Assembly: GCA_029212955.1 (NCBI GenBank)
Contig: JARGOW010000008.1
Span: forward strand, 1-16,237
DNA length: 16,237 bases
Reading direction: 5' to 3'
Origin: Planctomycetota bacterium
Lineage (GTDB): Bacteria; Planctomycetota; UBA1135; GCA-002686595
In this document: positions 1-6,398 of the stretch, one piece after another
How positions within the stretch are numbered: position 1 is the stretch's first letter
Layout: every line of letters starts with the position of its first letter
Made by a program: the position numbers and the translations under genes
Notes under the pieces: generated by a model
Told to the model about the DNA's origin: nothing
Seen by the model: the letters and a program-made list of their open reading frames with translations, nothing else
The model's database searches: none

Positions 1-1
1 C

Positions 2-109
2 GGATACCGGCCCGACGGTCGTGAGTCCGAGCGTCGGCGTCCGCTCAAGGACTGGCAGGACTGGTGGAAGAAAATGGGCGACGGATTCCTATCCGGGGAT
101 TCGGGCTGA
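2..109 (+). CDS. C-terminal end of an unidentified protein (5' truncated by window edge)
   Basis: The second reading frame is open from the first bases of the window to a TGA at 107-109 and gives 35 residues. They end in an amphipathic, tryptophan-rich stretch (LKDWQDWWKKMGDGFLSG) after an arginine-rich part (ESERRRPLKD). That composition looks like a genuine protein tail rather than a shadow frame, and the next gene on this strand starts about 195 bases later, which is a normal spacing. There is no start codon in the window because the gene begins further left. I cannot assign a family. A competing overlapping frame from ATG 21 to 218 reads arginine/glycine-rich nonsense and is less credible. 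Confidence 0.5.
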   Translation, partial: GYRPDGRESERRRPLKDWQDWWKKMGDGFLSGDSG

Positions 110-132
110 AATGGAACTCGAATGGACGGCGG

Positions 133-178
133 CCCGACGGCGGCTCCGTCGGGGAGCCTCCGCCGGGCCTCCGCTTTT
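133..178 (+). terminator. Possible weak terminator after the truncated gene
   Basis: A perfect 8-bp stem, cccgacgg (133-140) and ccgtcggg (146-153), has a 5-base loop. A second GC-rich inverted segment follows, with a short T-rich stretch (cttttatt) around 173-180. The T stretch lies about 20 bases past the first stem, so this is not a textbook intrinsic terminator. The hairpin is certain as sequence; its role in termination is a guess. Confidence 0.25.
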
Positions 179-192
179 ATTCTCGGGGGCCC

Positions 193-221
193 GTTTCGTG
201 AAACACAACTCCATGTAAAAT
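193..221 (+). promoter_or_regulatory. Candidate promoter with inverted repeat upstream of the 1236-residue protein gene
   Basis: A TAAAAT hexamer at 216-221 (five of six matches to a sigma-70 -10) lies about 80 bases before the ATG at 304. No good -35 is visible. At the place expected for one sits an interrupted inverted repeat, gtttc-gt-gaaac (193-204). Further down the presumed leader are a direct repeat actaggg (247-253 and 260-266) and a 12-bp palindrome gcgatcgatcgc (288-299) that ends four bases before the start codon. Promoter assignment is tentative. Confidence 0.25.
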
Positions 222-303
222 TACGCAACCAGCGTGCGTTGAGCCTACTAGGGCCTCAAACTAGGGGGCTGCGACAGCCTCTCTCCCGCGATCGATCGCC
301 CCC

Positions 304-3300
304 ATGAAACGACCCTTCTCCATCGCTGCCATCGGCGTTTGTCTTGCGCTCCTGTTGGGGGCCCGTCCCACGCCCGTGACCGAGCCCGGCGCTTCGTCTG
401 CGGAAGGTTCCCAGCGCATTCAGGGCTTCTTGGACCGGGCCTCCAGGGAAATGTCCCGGGGCCGCATGGAGATGGCACGGGATGCGATCCAGCAGGTCTT
501 GGAGCGCGATCACAATTCGCGCCAAGGCTGGCAATTGCTGGCGGCCTGGGGGGCCAAGCAGGGGGACAAGGACCTGCAGCTCTGGGCCCTGTATCGGGAC
601 TGGCGCCTGGCGGAAGCCCAGGGGCTGACTAAGGCGCAGCGCAAAACCCTCATCGCAGATTTGCAAACGGTGGACCCCACCGGCGGGGGTCTGTTCGAGT
701 TGACCGGGCAGTTCTCGGACAAGCTGCAGAAGTTGGCGGAGAAGTACGAAAAGGAAGGCCGCCCACACGGGGCCATTCGCGTGTACAAGCGCATGCTTTC
801 CTTGGACCCGGAGAATCGGCTGGCGGAGGAAGCGGTGGAGCGCATCGCCTCCGCACCCGATCCGAGCCTCGCTCCCCATGCCACTCCCGTGGATTTGTTC
901 GAGGGCGTGGACCAGGCCTTCATCGATCGGTTCGACGCGGAGCACGACACCTGGGACACGGCGGCCAAGGAGGAGCGAGAGCACTACATCACCATCACCG
1001 ATACGGGTTACAAGAACCTGATTCGCACGGCCGAAGCCATGGAACAGGTGAATGCCTTCTACCGTGAATTCTTTCAATACGGCGGGGCCGACGATGGCCG
1101 CACGGTGCCGCGCATTACAGTACACCTATTCAAGGACAAGGACGAATACCTGGAGAAGGGCATCGGCCCCCCCGTCGAGTGGTCGGCGGGTCACTTTACG
1201 GGAAGCCACGTGGAGACCTACCTTCCCGAAACCGGTTTCGAAGGTGTGGTGGGCACGCTTTTCCACGAGGCCGCCCATCAATTCGTGAGCTTGGCCACAT
1301 CGGCCACGGGCTGGCTGAACGAGGGGCTGGCGTCCTTTTTTGAGGGGACCAAAATTCAATCCAACGGCACGGTGATCATGAACCTGCCGGCGGGCCACCG
1401 CCTGTTCCCCTTGGCCAATCGCATGGATAAGGGATGGATGGATTCCTGGGACGACGGTACCGACCCTGCGGATCCGAACAAGTCTTCGGAGAAAGCGCCG
1501 ACCTTCCGCATCATTGTGGCCAACGAATATTCGTGGGGGCCGCCCTGGTACGCGCCGACTTGGGGGTTGGTGTATTTCCTCTACAACTTCCAGGATCCCT
1601 GGGACGGACGCTTCGTGTATCGGGGCGCATTCCAGGAGTTCATCAACTCCTCGGGTGGACGCGTGGGCAAGGGAGCCGTCAAAAATTTTGAAGAGGTGGT
1701 CCTGCAGAATCCGCTGAAGGCGATCACGAAGGAGAAGTCCGAAGATTTCGAGCCGCTCCAGCTACCCAAGGACGTGGACGAACTCGATGTGGTGTGGAAG
1801 GATTGGATTCTGGCCCTGCGCGATCGCCAGGCCGGTAAATCCGAAACACCCCAACCGTACCTGCGTTGGGCGCGCTTTGCCGCGGAAGCCGGCATGGGGC
1901 CCGAGGCCAAGGAACTGTACGAAAAGGCCCTCTTGGAGGATGCCCAGGATGTGGAGGCCCTCGACGGCCTGGCACGTGTTCTCGAGGAAGAGTTTGAAGA
2001 GACCGACCGGGCGTCGATCCTTTTAGAGCGCCTACTGCGCGTCTACGAGGCGGATCCGGACATGAATCCGGTGACCATTGCAGCCCTGGAGCGGCGCATC
2101 AAGAAACTCGACCCGGCCCGGCGCAACCTGACTAAAATCGAGGACGAACTGCTGCGCCAGGCCGAGGTGGAACTGTTGGCCTATCGCGAAGCCGGTCACC
2201 CGCGCATGGTGCTCGAGTGGGCACGCCGACTGGGTCGCGACTTCGGCGAGGCCCGCTTCTACGACATGTACCGCGAGGTCGTGATGGAATGGGGTGGAAG
2301 CGTGGATCTTTGGGATCGCATCTACAACGAGGAGAACCTGGATGGTTGGCTGTACGGTTCCGACGCTTTTTCGCCGGAGGGGGCCCACCTGCGCGCCACA
2401 TTCGGGGATTACCGCACGGACAACTATGCCTTCCGTTTCCTGACCTTGGATCGCTTGACCAGCGGAGATTATTCCCTGGAAACCGAGCTGGAAGTGCGCC
2501 GGGGCAGGGGGTCCTTTGGCGGAATCGTCTTTGGTCAAAAGGGCACCAACGATTTCCATGCGGTGGCTTTGTTCCCCGGTGAGAAGCGTGAGGGCGCGGC
2601 GGACACGGGGTATCTCGATCTATTCAGTTCGTTCGGTGGCACGATCAAAACCTGGCGCCACGTGCCCCAGGTGGTGGAGCCGCCCTCGGGCCATTCCGTG
2701 GCCAGTGTTTGGCACAAGATCCGTCTGGATGTGACCGGCCGTGAGGTGGACGTTTGGGTGGACGGGGAACGTTTGACCACCCACCGATTCGCCAGCCGTG
2801 CCGTGTTGACCGGTTCGGTGGGGTTGATGCTCGGACCGGGCAAAGCCAGCTTCCGCAACGTGCGCTTCATCGGCCGAGATCCGCGGGACCCCGCAGGCCG
2901 CGTGGACCGGGAAGCGCGATTGAAAACCCTGGGTGTGGGCACGGGTGAACCTGTAGGTGGAAGCTACCAGGACCTGGTGCCCCCGTTCCCCGAGGTGGAT
3001 ACCTGGGTGCAAGGGCGGCGTGAGAATTGGAAGGAGGCCGGCCCCGTCCCCCAATTGCTGGTGTTGTTCAGCATGCAGCAGAACGACATGATGCCCTTGC
3101 ACGACTGGCTGCGGGACCTGCACGAACAGGGGGAGGAGTATGGTCTCCAGATCGTGCAAATCGCCCAGTGTTGGGATAAGAGCAAGCTTCGTTTCTATCT
3201 GGATGAACATGCGTTCCCGGGCGTGGTGGGAGTGGACAAGAAATCCCAGGTGCCCGGTGGGTTAGGTGCCACCTTCGATGCGTATTCCATCTCGCGATTC

Positions 3301-4014
3301 AACCTTCCCCGTTTGATCCTGATCGACCCTTCGGGCAAGGTCGCCTGGGAGGGGGATCCCGGGTTCAAGGTGGGCCAGGTGCCCGAGGCACCCTACGCCA
3401 CTTTCCTGGATGACCCCCTGCAGGCCATGGTCGCAGACTTCCATCTGGTGGAGCGCGAGGAGTGGCGCCAGGCTTGGAATGACGGGAACCGAGAGCTCCT
3501 GTTGAGTGGCGCCCTGGAGGAAGTCTTGCCCGTTCTACAGCAGGCCAAGGACTTCGGCACCGCCTACAGCTCCGAGGCGCGTCGGGCCCAGGGCGTGCTC
3601 AAGCGATTGCAAACTTTGACATCCAAGCCGGATTCGGCCATCGCATTCCTGGAGGCGGAGAATGGCCACGCAGCTGCTCCGGTCCTGAAAGCCTGGTTCG
3701 CCATGATGGAGAGCCCGCTCGATCGCAAGCAGGCCAAGGCCCTGGGCAAACTGCTCGGCAGCAAACAGGCCAAGGGCTTCACCAAGTTGGCGCGCAAAAT
3801 GGGCGGCTATCTGAAGAAGGGCAAGGACTTGGACAGCAAGATCCCGGTCTGGATTGCCGAAATGGACGCGCTCCGGCTTCCTTTCGTACCCAAACGCCTC
3901 GACGACATTCGGGAAGCGCTGGATGCCGGGGACCAGGATCGGGTACTCGAACTCCTGGGGAAGGTGGAATCCTGGCCCGCCGCCTGGACCGTCGAGACCC
4001 TGCTATGGTCCTGA
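304..4014 (+). CDS. Exported multidomain protein: TPR-like, peptidase MA-type metalloprotease, ConA-like and thioredoxin-like domains
   Basis: This 1236-residue protein starts with a Sec signal peptide (MKRPFS, then a hydrophobic run to about residue 20), so it should act in the periplasm or outside the cell. Residues 35-185 are TPR-like helices (AIRVYKRMLSLDPENRLA). Residues 215-470 resemble the peptidase MA / DUF1570 gluzincin group: HEAAH at 321-325 gives two zinc histidines and the catalytic Glu322, and NEGLASFFEG (339-348) supplies a probable third ligand, Glu340. A second TPR-like patch lies near 525-600. Residues about 665-865 look like a LamG / 3-keto-disaccharide-hydrolase (DUF1080) beta-sandwich. 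Residues about 905-1025 look like a TlpA-type thioredoxin fold (cis-Pro1002, LILIDPSGK) in which SMQQNDMM stands where CxxC should be. The last 200 residues are charged helices. The start is chosen for the signal peptide; there is no Shine-Dalgarno, only CCCCC before ATG. The domain calls are by eye; substrate and function are unknown. Confidence 0.85.
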   Translation: MKRPFSIAAIGVCLALLLGARPTPVTEPGASSAEGSQRIQGFLDRASREMSRGRMEMARDAIQQVLERDHNSRQGWQLLAAWGAKQGDKDLQLWALYRDWRLAEAQGLTKAQRKTLIADLQTVDPTGGGLFELTGQFSDKLQKLAEKYEKEGRPHGAIRVYKRMLSLDPENRLAEEAVERIASAPDPSLAPHATPVDLFEGVDQAFIDRFDAEHDTWDTAAKEEREHYITITDTGYKNLIRTAEAMEQVNAFYREFFQYGGADDGRTVPRITVHLFKDKDEYLEKGIGPPVEWSAGHFTGSHVETYLPETGFEGVVGTLFHEAAHQFVSLATSATGWLNEGLASFFEGTKIQSNGTVIMNLPAGHRLFPLANRMDKGWMDSWDDGTDPADPNKSSEKAPTFRIIVANEYSWGPPWYAPTWGLVYFLYNFQDPWDGRFVYRGAFQEFINSSGGRVGKGAVKNFEEVVLQNPLKAITKEKSEDFEPLQLPKDVDELDVVWKDWILALRDRQAGKSETPQPYLRWARFAAEAGMGPEAKELYEKALLEDAQDVEALDGLARVLEEEFEETDRASILLERLLRVYEADPDMNPVTIAALERRIKKLDPARRNLTKIEDELLRQAEVELLAYREAGHPRMVLEWARRLGRDFGEARFYDMYREVVMEWGGSVDLWDRIYNEENLDGWLYGSDAFSPEGAHLRATFGDYRTDNYAFRFLTLDRLTSGDYSLETELEVRRGRGSFGGIVFGQKGTNDFHAVALFPGEKREGAADTGYLDLFSSFGGTIKTWRHVPQVVEPPSGHSVASVWHKIRLDVTGREVDVWVDGERLTTHRFASRAVLTGSVGLMLGPGKASFRNVRFIGRDPRDPAGRVDREARLKTLGVGTGEPVGGSYQDLVPPFPEVDTWVQGRRENWKEAGPVPQLLVLFSMQQNDMMPLHDWLRDLHEQGEEYGLQIVQIAQCWDKSKLRFYLDEHAFPGVVGVDKKSQVPGGLGATFDAYSISRFNLPRLILIDPSGKVAWEGDPGFKVGQVPEAPYATFLDDPLQAMVADFHLVEREEWRQAWNDGNRELLLSGALEEVLPVLQQAKDFGTAYSSEARRAQGVLKRLQTLTSKPDSAIAFLEAENGHAAAPVLKAWFAMMESPLDRKQAKALGKLLGSKQAKGFTKLARKMGGYLKKGKDLDSKIPVWIAEMDALRLPFVPKRLDDIREALDAGDQDRVLELLGKVESWPAAWTVETLLWS

Positions 4015-4053
4015 TGCCGAAATGGCCTGCCCATGCGGGCCGATCCGTATCCC

Positions 4054-4080
4054 TCGAAACGTTTCGCGGATTGCTACAAT
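4054..4080 (+). promoter_or_regulatory. Promoter with extended -10 and overlapping LacI-type palindrome
   Basis: TG-C-TACAAT (4072-4080) is a good extended -10 (TGnTACAAT). TCGAAA at 4054-4059 gives a partial -35 (4 of 6) with 15-bp spacing. A perfect 12-bp palindrome, cgaaacgtttcg (4055-4066), overlaps the -35 and fills part of the spacer. Its central CG flanked by AAA/TTT resembles LacI/GalR-family operators such as the PurR box core. Predicted transcription start is near 4087, about 60 bases before the lipoprotein ATG at 4147. A bound repressor at this position would block RNA polymerase. The promoter is a strong visual match; the operator is an inference. Confidence 0.5.
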
Positions 4081-4089
4081 CCCATTCTC

Positions 4090-4109
4090 GACCCACGTTA
4101 GGGTGGGTC
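4090..4109 (+). promoter_or_regulatory. Hairpin at the predicted 5' end of the lipoprotein mRNA
   Basis: gacccac (4090-4096) and gtgggtc (4103-4109) form a perfect 7-bp stem with a 6-base loop, beginning only a few bases after the predicted transcription start. There is no T-run, so it is not an intrinsic terminator of the upstream gene. A stem at an extreme 5' end commonly protects a transcript from decay; that role is inferred here. Confidence 0.35.
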
Positions 4110-4146
4110 CAAGTGCCGCGTTGAACTCCACAGGAAGCCCGTTCGA

Positions 4147-4701
4147 ATGAAAATGCCCGTGAAAATCGTCCTGCTGCTCAGCCTGTTGGCATTGGCCGCT
4201 TGCCAGTCCGCAACCAAGGAAAACATGTCCCAGGAAACTTCACCGTCGACCAGTTCCGATGGGTTGACCGTGGACCAGGTCGTGGATGATTGGCACCAAG
4301 CCGCCTCGGATGTGGACGCGGATCGCTACCTGGGCTACCTGGCGGAGGAATCCGTGTTCCTGGGCACGGACCCTGGCGAACGTTGGGACAAGACACAGTT
4401 TTCGGCCTATGTGGAGCACTACTTCAAGGATCTAAACCGGGGCTGGACCTACCGCCCAAGCCAGCGCATGGTGAGTTTTGGGCCCGATGGCAAGACCGCA
4501 TGGTTCGATGAACTCTTGGACCACGACCGATACGGGGTGCTGCGCGGGACCGGCGTGTTGCAACGCAAAGCGACTGGCTGGCGCATCGTGCACTACAGTA
4601 TGACCTTCGCCGTGCCCAACGGACTTGTGGATGGCTTGAGGCAGCTCCTGGATCAGGCGGAGGAGACCGCTTCGGAAGAAGGGGTCGAACCCGCTGAGTA
4701 G
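4147..4701 (+). CDS. Lipoprotein with SnoaL/NTF2-like domain
   Basis: This 184-residue protein has a lipoprotein signal peptide (MKMPVKIVLLLSLLALAAC) with lipobox L16-A17-A18-C19, so it should be lipid-anchored at a membrane and face the periplasm. After a Ser/Thr-rich linker, residues about 38-165 match the SnoaL_3 / DUF4440 type of NTF2-like fold. Recognisable family stretches are FLGTDPGERWDK, GWTYRP, AWFDELLDHDRYG, RGTGVLQR, GWRIVHYSMTF and VPNGL. These small cone-shaped domains bind ligands or act as accessory domains; the substrate is not predictable. The start is supported by an aggaa Shine-Dalgarno (4132-4136) ten bases upstream; ATG 4153 is a less likely alternative. It is probably transcribed alone from the promoter at 4054-4080 and converges on the next gene with a 14-base gap. 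The C-terminal tail is acidic. Confidence 0.85.
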   Translation: MKMPVKIVLLLSLLALAACQSATKENMSQETSPSTSSDGLTVDQVVDDWHQAASDVDADRYLGYLAEESVFLGTDPGERWDKTQFSAYVEHYFKDLNRGWTYRPSQRMVSFGPDGKTAWFDELLDHDRYGVLRGTGVLQRKATGWRIVHYSMTFAVPNGLVDGLRQLLDQAEETASEEGVEPAE

Positions 4702-4715
4702 AACGGCGAGGTCGC

Positions 4716-6056
4716 CTAGGCCCGCCGCAGGGGCTTGCTACGCCAGGCCAAGAACAGGACTTGGGCCACCGTGGCTAGGCTGAATGAACCCGCCACGTAG
4801 AGCAGCCCGTGGTGGCCAACCAGTCGGCTGGATATCTGCCCCGTGTGCTCGATCGAGAAGTGCAAACAGATGGCCGCCACAACCAGGAAGAGGCCCATGC
4901 TCATGGTGACCGAGCGCGTACGCCCCGCTCCCACGAGCAGACCCAGGTGCAAACTTTGGCTCGCCAACAGACCAGGTTGGGGCAGGCTGAGCAACAGGCC
5001 GCCCGCTGCCAGAGCGGTCAGGATCGGGGGCATCTCAAACAGCACCCGGAACAATTCCTGACCCCAAGGACCCAGGGCGAAGATCGCGAGCAATCCAGTG
5101 TTGGCCAGGGCCAAGAGTCGGGTGAAGCGCATGAGCCGCGGCACGCTGCCAGGGATCTCGCACAGGCGAATGACCACCTCGTTGTAGGCCAGGGCCATGG
5201 AACGAGGAATGAAGACGATGCCGTGCAAGGCTTGCCAGACGGCCAGGGAATCCAAGGAATGGGGCATGCGGTTCATGGCCGCCGATCCCAAGGGCATGGC
5301 CAGAAAACCAATGATTGGAGTCAGGGCCAGTGGCGTGTAAAAGCGCACGAAGCCCGACAATCGAAGGGGGTCGCGACCGGTGCCTTCGGTGTCGTCCAAG
5401 GCACGGATGCAAGGCTGAACGACCCAGCCGATGTAGATGGCTTCGGCCGTGACACCCGCGGAGAGGGCTAGCCCCGCCGTCAACGCACCGGACACGTCCA
5501 TTGCGTAACAGATCACGAGGACCAGGCAATCGGCCGACAGGCGCACCAGGGTGCCTTGCGTCACGCCCTTGCCCCGTTCCGCACGGATCAGGATGCCCTG
5601 CTGGAAGCGCCGGTATGCGATGGCCATGGTCCAAGGGATGAGGGCCAGCATGGCGGGGTATGCCGCGGTGGCCACCTCGGGCTGGGCACCGATCCAGTCC
5701 AGGGCCACCGTGTTGTAGAACATGGGGAGGCAAACCACCGCATGCAACCCCGACAGGGTCACGCCCAGGAACATGGCGTAGCGCTTGACCTGCAAGAAAC
5801 TCTGGCGATCCCGGCACAGGGCCGTGGATGCGGAGAGAAGCATGACCACAGGGCCTTCGATCAGCAGGGCCAAGGGGAAGGCGATGGAGCTGACAGCGGC
5901 CATCTGCACCTTGAAGTCCACCATGCGCCCGATGACCGCGGTGATCAAGGGCAGCTCGATGGCCATGCAAAGCCAGGAGAGTGCCAGGGGGCTCCAAAGC
6001 CGGAAGATCCGCCCCATGGTTACGGGCGGGTTGGATGGGGTTTGGGCGGAGGTCAT
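4716..6056 (-). CDS. Polytopic membrane protein, MATE/MOP-exporter-like
   Basis: From ATG 6056 the product has 446 residues and about twelve hydrophobic segments, so it is an inner-membrane transporter-like protein. Recognisable stretches are MAIELPLITAVIGRM (about 31-45), IEGPVVMLLSASTAL (about 66-80) and PW followed by YRRFQQGILIR (141-158). This layout recalls bacterial proteins near the MATE branch of the MOP flippase superfamily, including relatives of the ANKH transport protein, and I recognise no closer family. A TAG stop lies at 4716-4718. The open frame continues to an ATG at 6290, but that extension reads Pro/Arg-rich and would start right at the T-run of the preceding terminator, so it is rejected. 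ATG 6017 (433 residues) is also possible. Neither start has a Shine-Dalgarno. The gene stands alone, convergent with the lipoprotein gene. Confidence 0.75.
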   Translation of the reverse strand: MTSAQTPSNPPVTMGRIFRLWSPLALSWLCMAIELPLITAVIGRMVDFKVQMAAVSSIAFPLALLIEGPVVMLLSASTALCRDRQSFLQVKRYAMFLGVTLSGLHAVVCLPMFYNTVALDWIGAQPEVATAAYPAMLALIPWTMAIAYRRFQQGILIRAERGKGVTQGTLVRLSADCLVLVICYAMDVSGALTAGLALSAGVTAEAIYIGWVVQPCIRALDDTEGTGRDPLRLSGFVRFYTPLALTPIIGFLAMPLGSAAMNRMPHSLDSLAVWQALHGIVFIPRSMALAYNEVVIRLCEIPGSVPRLMRFTRLLALANTGLLAIFALGPWGQELFRVLFEMPPILTALAAGGLLLSLPQPGLLASQSLHLGLLVGAGRTRSVTMSMGLFLVVAAICLHFSIEHTGQISSRLVGHHGLLYVAGSFSLATVAQVLFLAWRSKPLRRA

Positions 6057-6168
6057 GGCGGGGCATCGCCAGGGACCGGTCCGGTCGGGCGGCCCGTATG
6101 ATTCCCGGGGGTTCGCCCATTGGGAAGGGGGAACCGGAAACAACCGTTCAGGGGCGAGCGGGGCAGGC

Positions 6169-6185
6169 ACTTGGCTTGGCCAAGT
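6169..6185. repeat. Inverted repeat, operator-like
   Basis: acttggc (6169-6175), ttg, gccaagt (6179-6185) is a perfect 7-bp inverted repeat with a 3-base centre. It lies about 115-130 bases upstream of the membrane-protein start at 6056, where a promoter or operator is expected. No T-run follows on either strand, so it is not a terminator. A regulatory role is an inference from position and symmetry. Confidence 0.35.
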
Positions 6186-6197
6186 CACGGGGGCCGC

Positions 6198-6211
6198 GGA
6201 CCTGGAGGTCC
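6198..6211. repeat. Second inverted repeat, operator-like
   Basis: ggacct-gg-aggtcc is a 14-bp near-palindrome 12 bases from the preceding inverted repeat. Together the two form a symmetric pair in the region upstream of the membrane-protein gene. The half-sites differ from the first repeat, so a shared binding protein is not implied. Confidence 0.3.
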
Positions 6212-6291
6212 ATCCGGAAAGGCGGGGCGGGACCCGAATCGATCGGGCCCGGTTCCGGACGCCCGGGTGGTGGATCGAAGAACCAGGCACG

Positions 6292-6338
6292 AAAAAGGTC
6301 CCGGAGCTGCCTCACTTTAGTGATGACTCTCCGGGACC
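6292..6338 (-). terminator. Rho-independent terminator of the ABC operon
   Basis: Read on the minus strand, a perfect 10-bp stem (ggtcccggag / ctccgggacc; plus-strand positions 6297-6306 and 6329-6338) is followed directly by five T residues (AAAAA at 6292-6296 on the plus strand). It begins 60 bases after the stop of the last operon gene at 6399. The 22-base loop contains its own small stem, tcac-ttta-gtga (6312-6323), so the full structure is a nested hairpin. There is no T-run on the plus-strand side, so it works in one direction only. Confidence 0.85.
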
Positions 6339-6398
6339 CAAGCCGATGCGTAGACGTTTCACCCGCACCGGAACTAAGGGCTATGTCGCCCTATTGGG

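Larger units (their letters stand above)
6057..6398. other. 342-base non-coding region between the membrane-protein gene and the ABC operon
   Basis: Both flanking genes run on the minus strand. The side nearest the operon holds the intrinsic terminator at 6292-6338 and a small 5-bp hairpin (agggc 6377-6381 / gccct 6388-6392). The side nearest the membrane-protein gene holds two inverted repeats (6169-6185 and 6198-6211). I could not find a convincing -35/-10 pair for the membrane-protein gene. The frames through here are open only because the DNA is GC-rich, and their translations look non-coding. Confidence 0.6.

Noticed and set aside
21..218. 65-codon plus-strand frame at the left edge
   Set aside because: It overlaps the more protein-like tail at 2-109 and is arginine/glycine-rich without features.
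256..1125. 289-codon antisense frame over the large secreted protein
   Set aside because: It overlaps the signal peptide and peptidase region of a convincing gene and has no protein-like features.
4705..4716. ggcga-gg-tcgcc inverted repeat between convergent genes
   Set aside because: The loop is too small for a full stem and no T-run follows, so a terminator call is not supported.
6057..6290. Upstream ATG at 6290 for the membrane protein
   Set aside because: It would begin at the T-run of the preceding terminator, leaving no room for a promoter or ribosome site, and the added 78 residues are Pro/Arg-rich.
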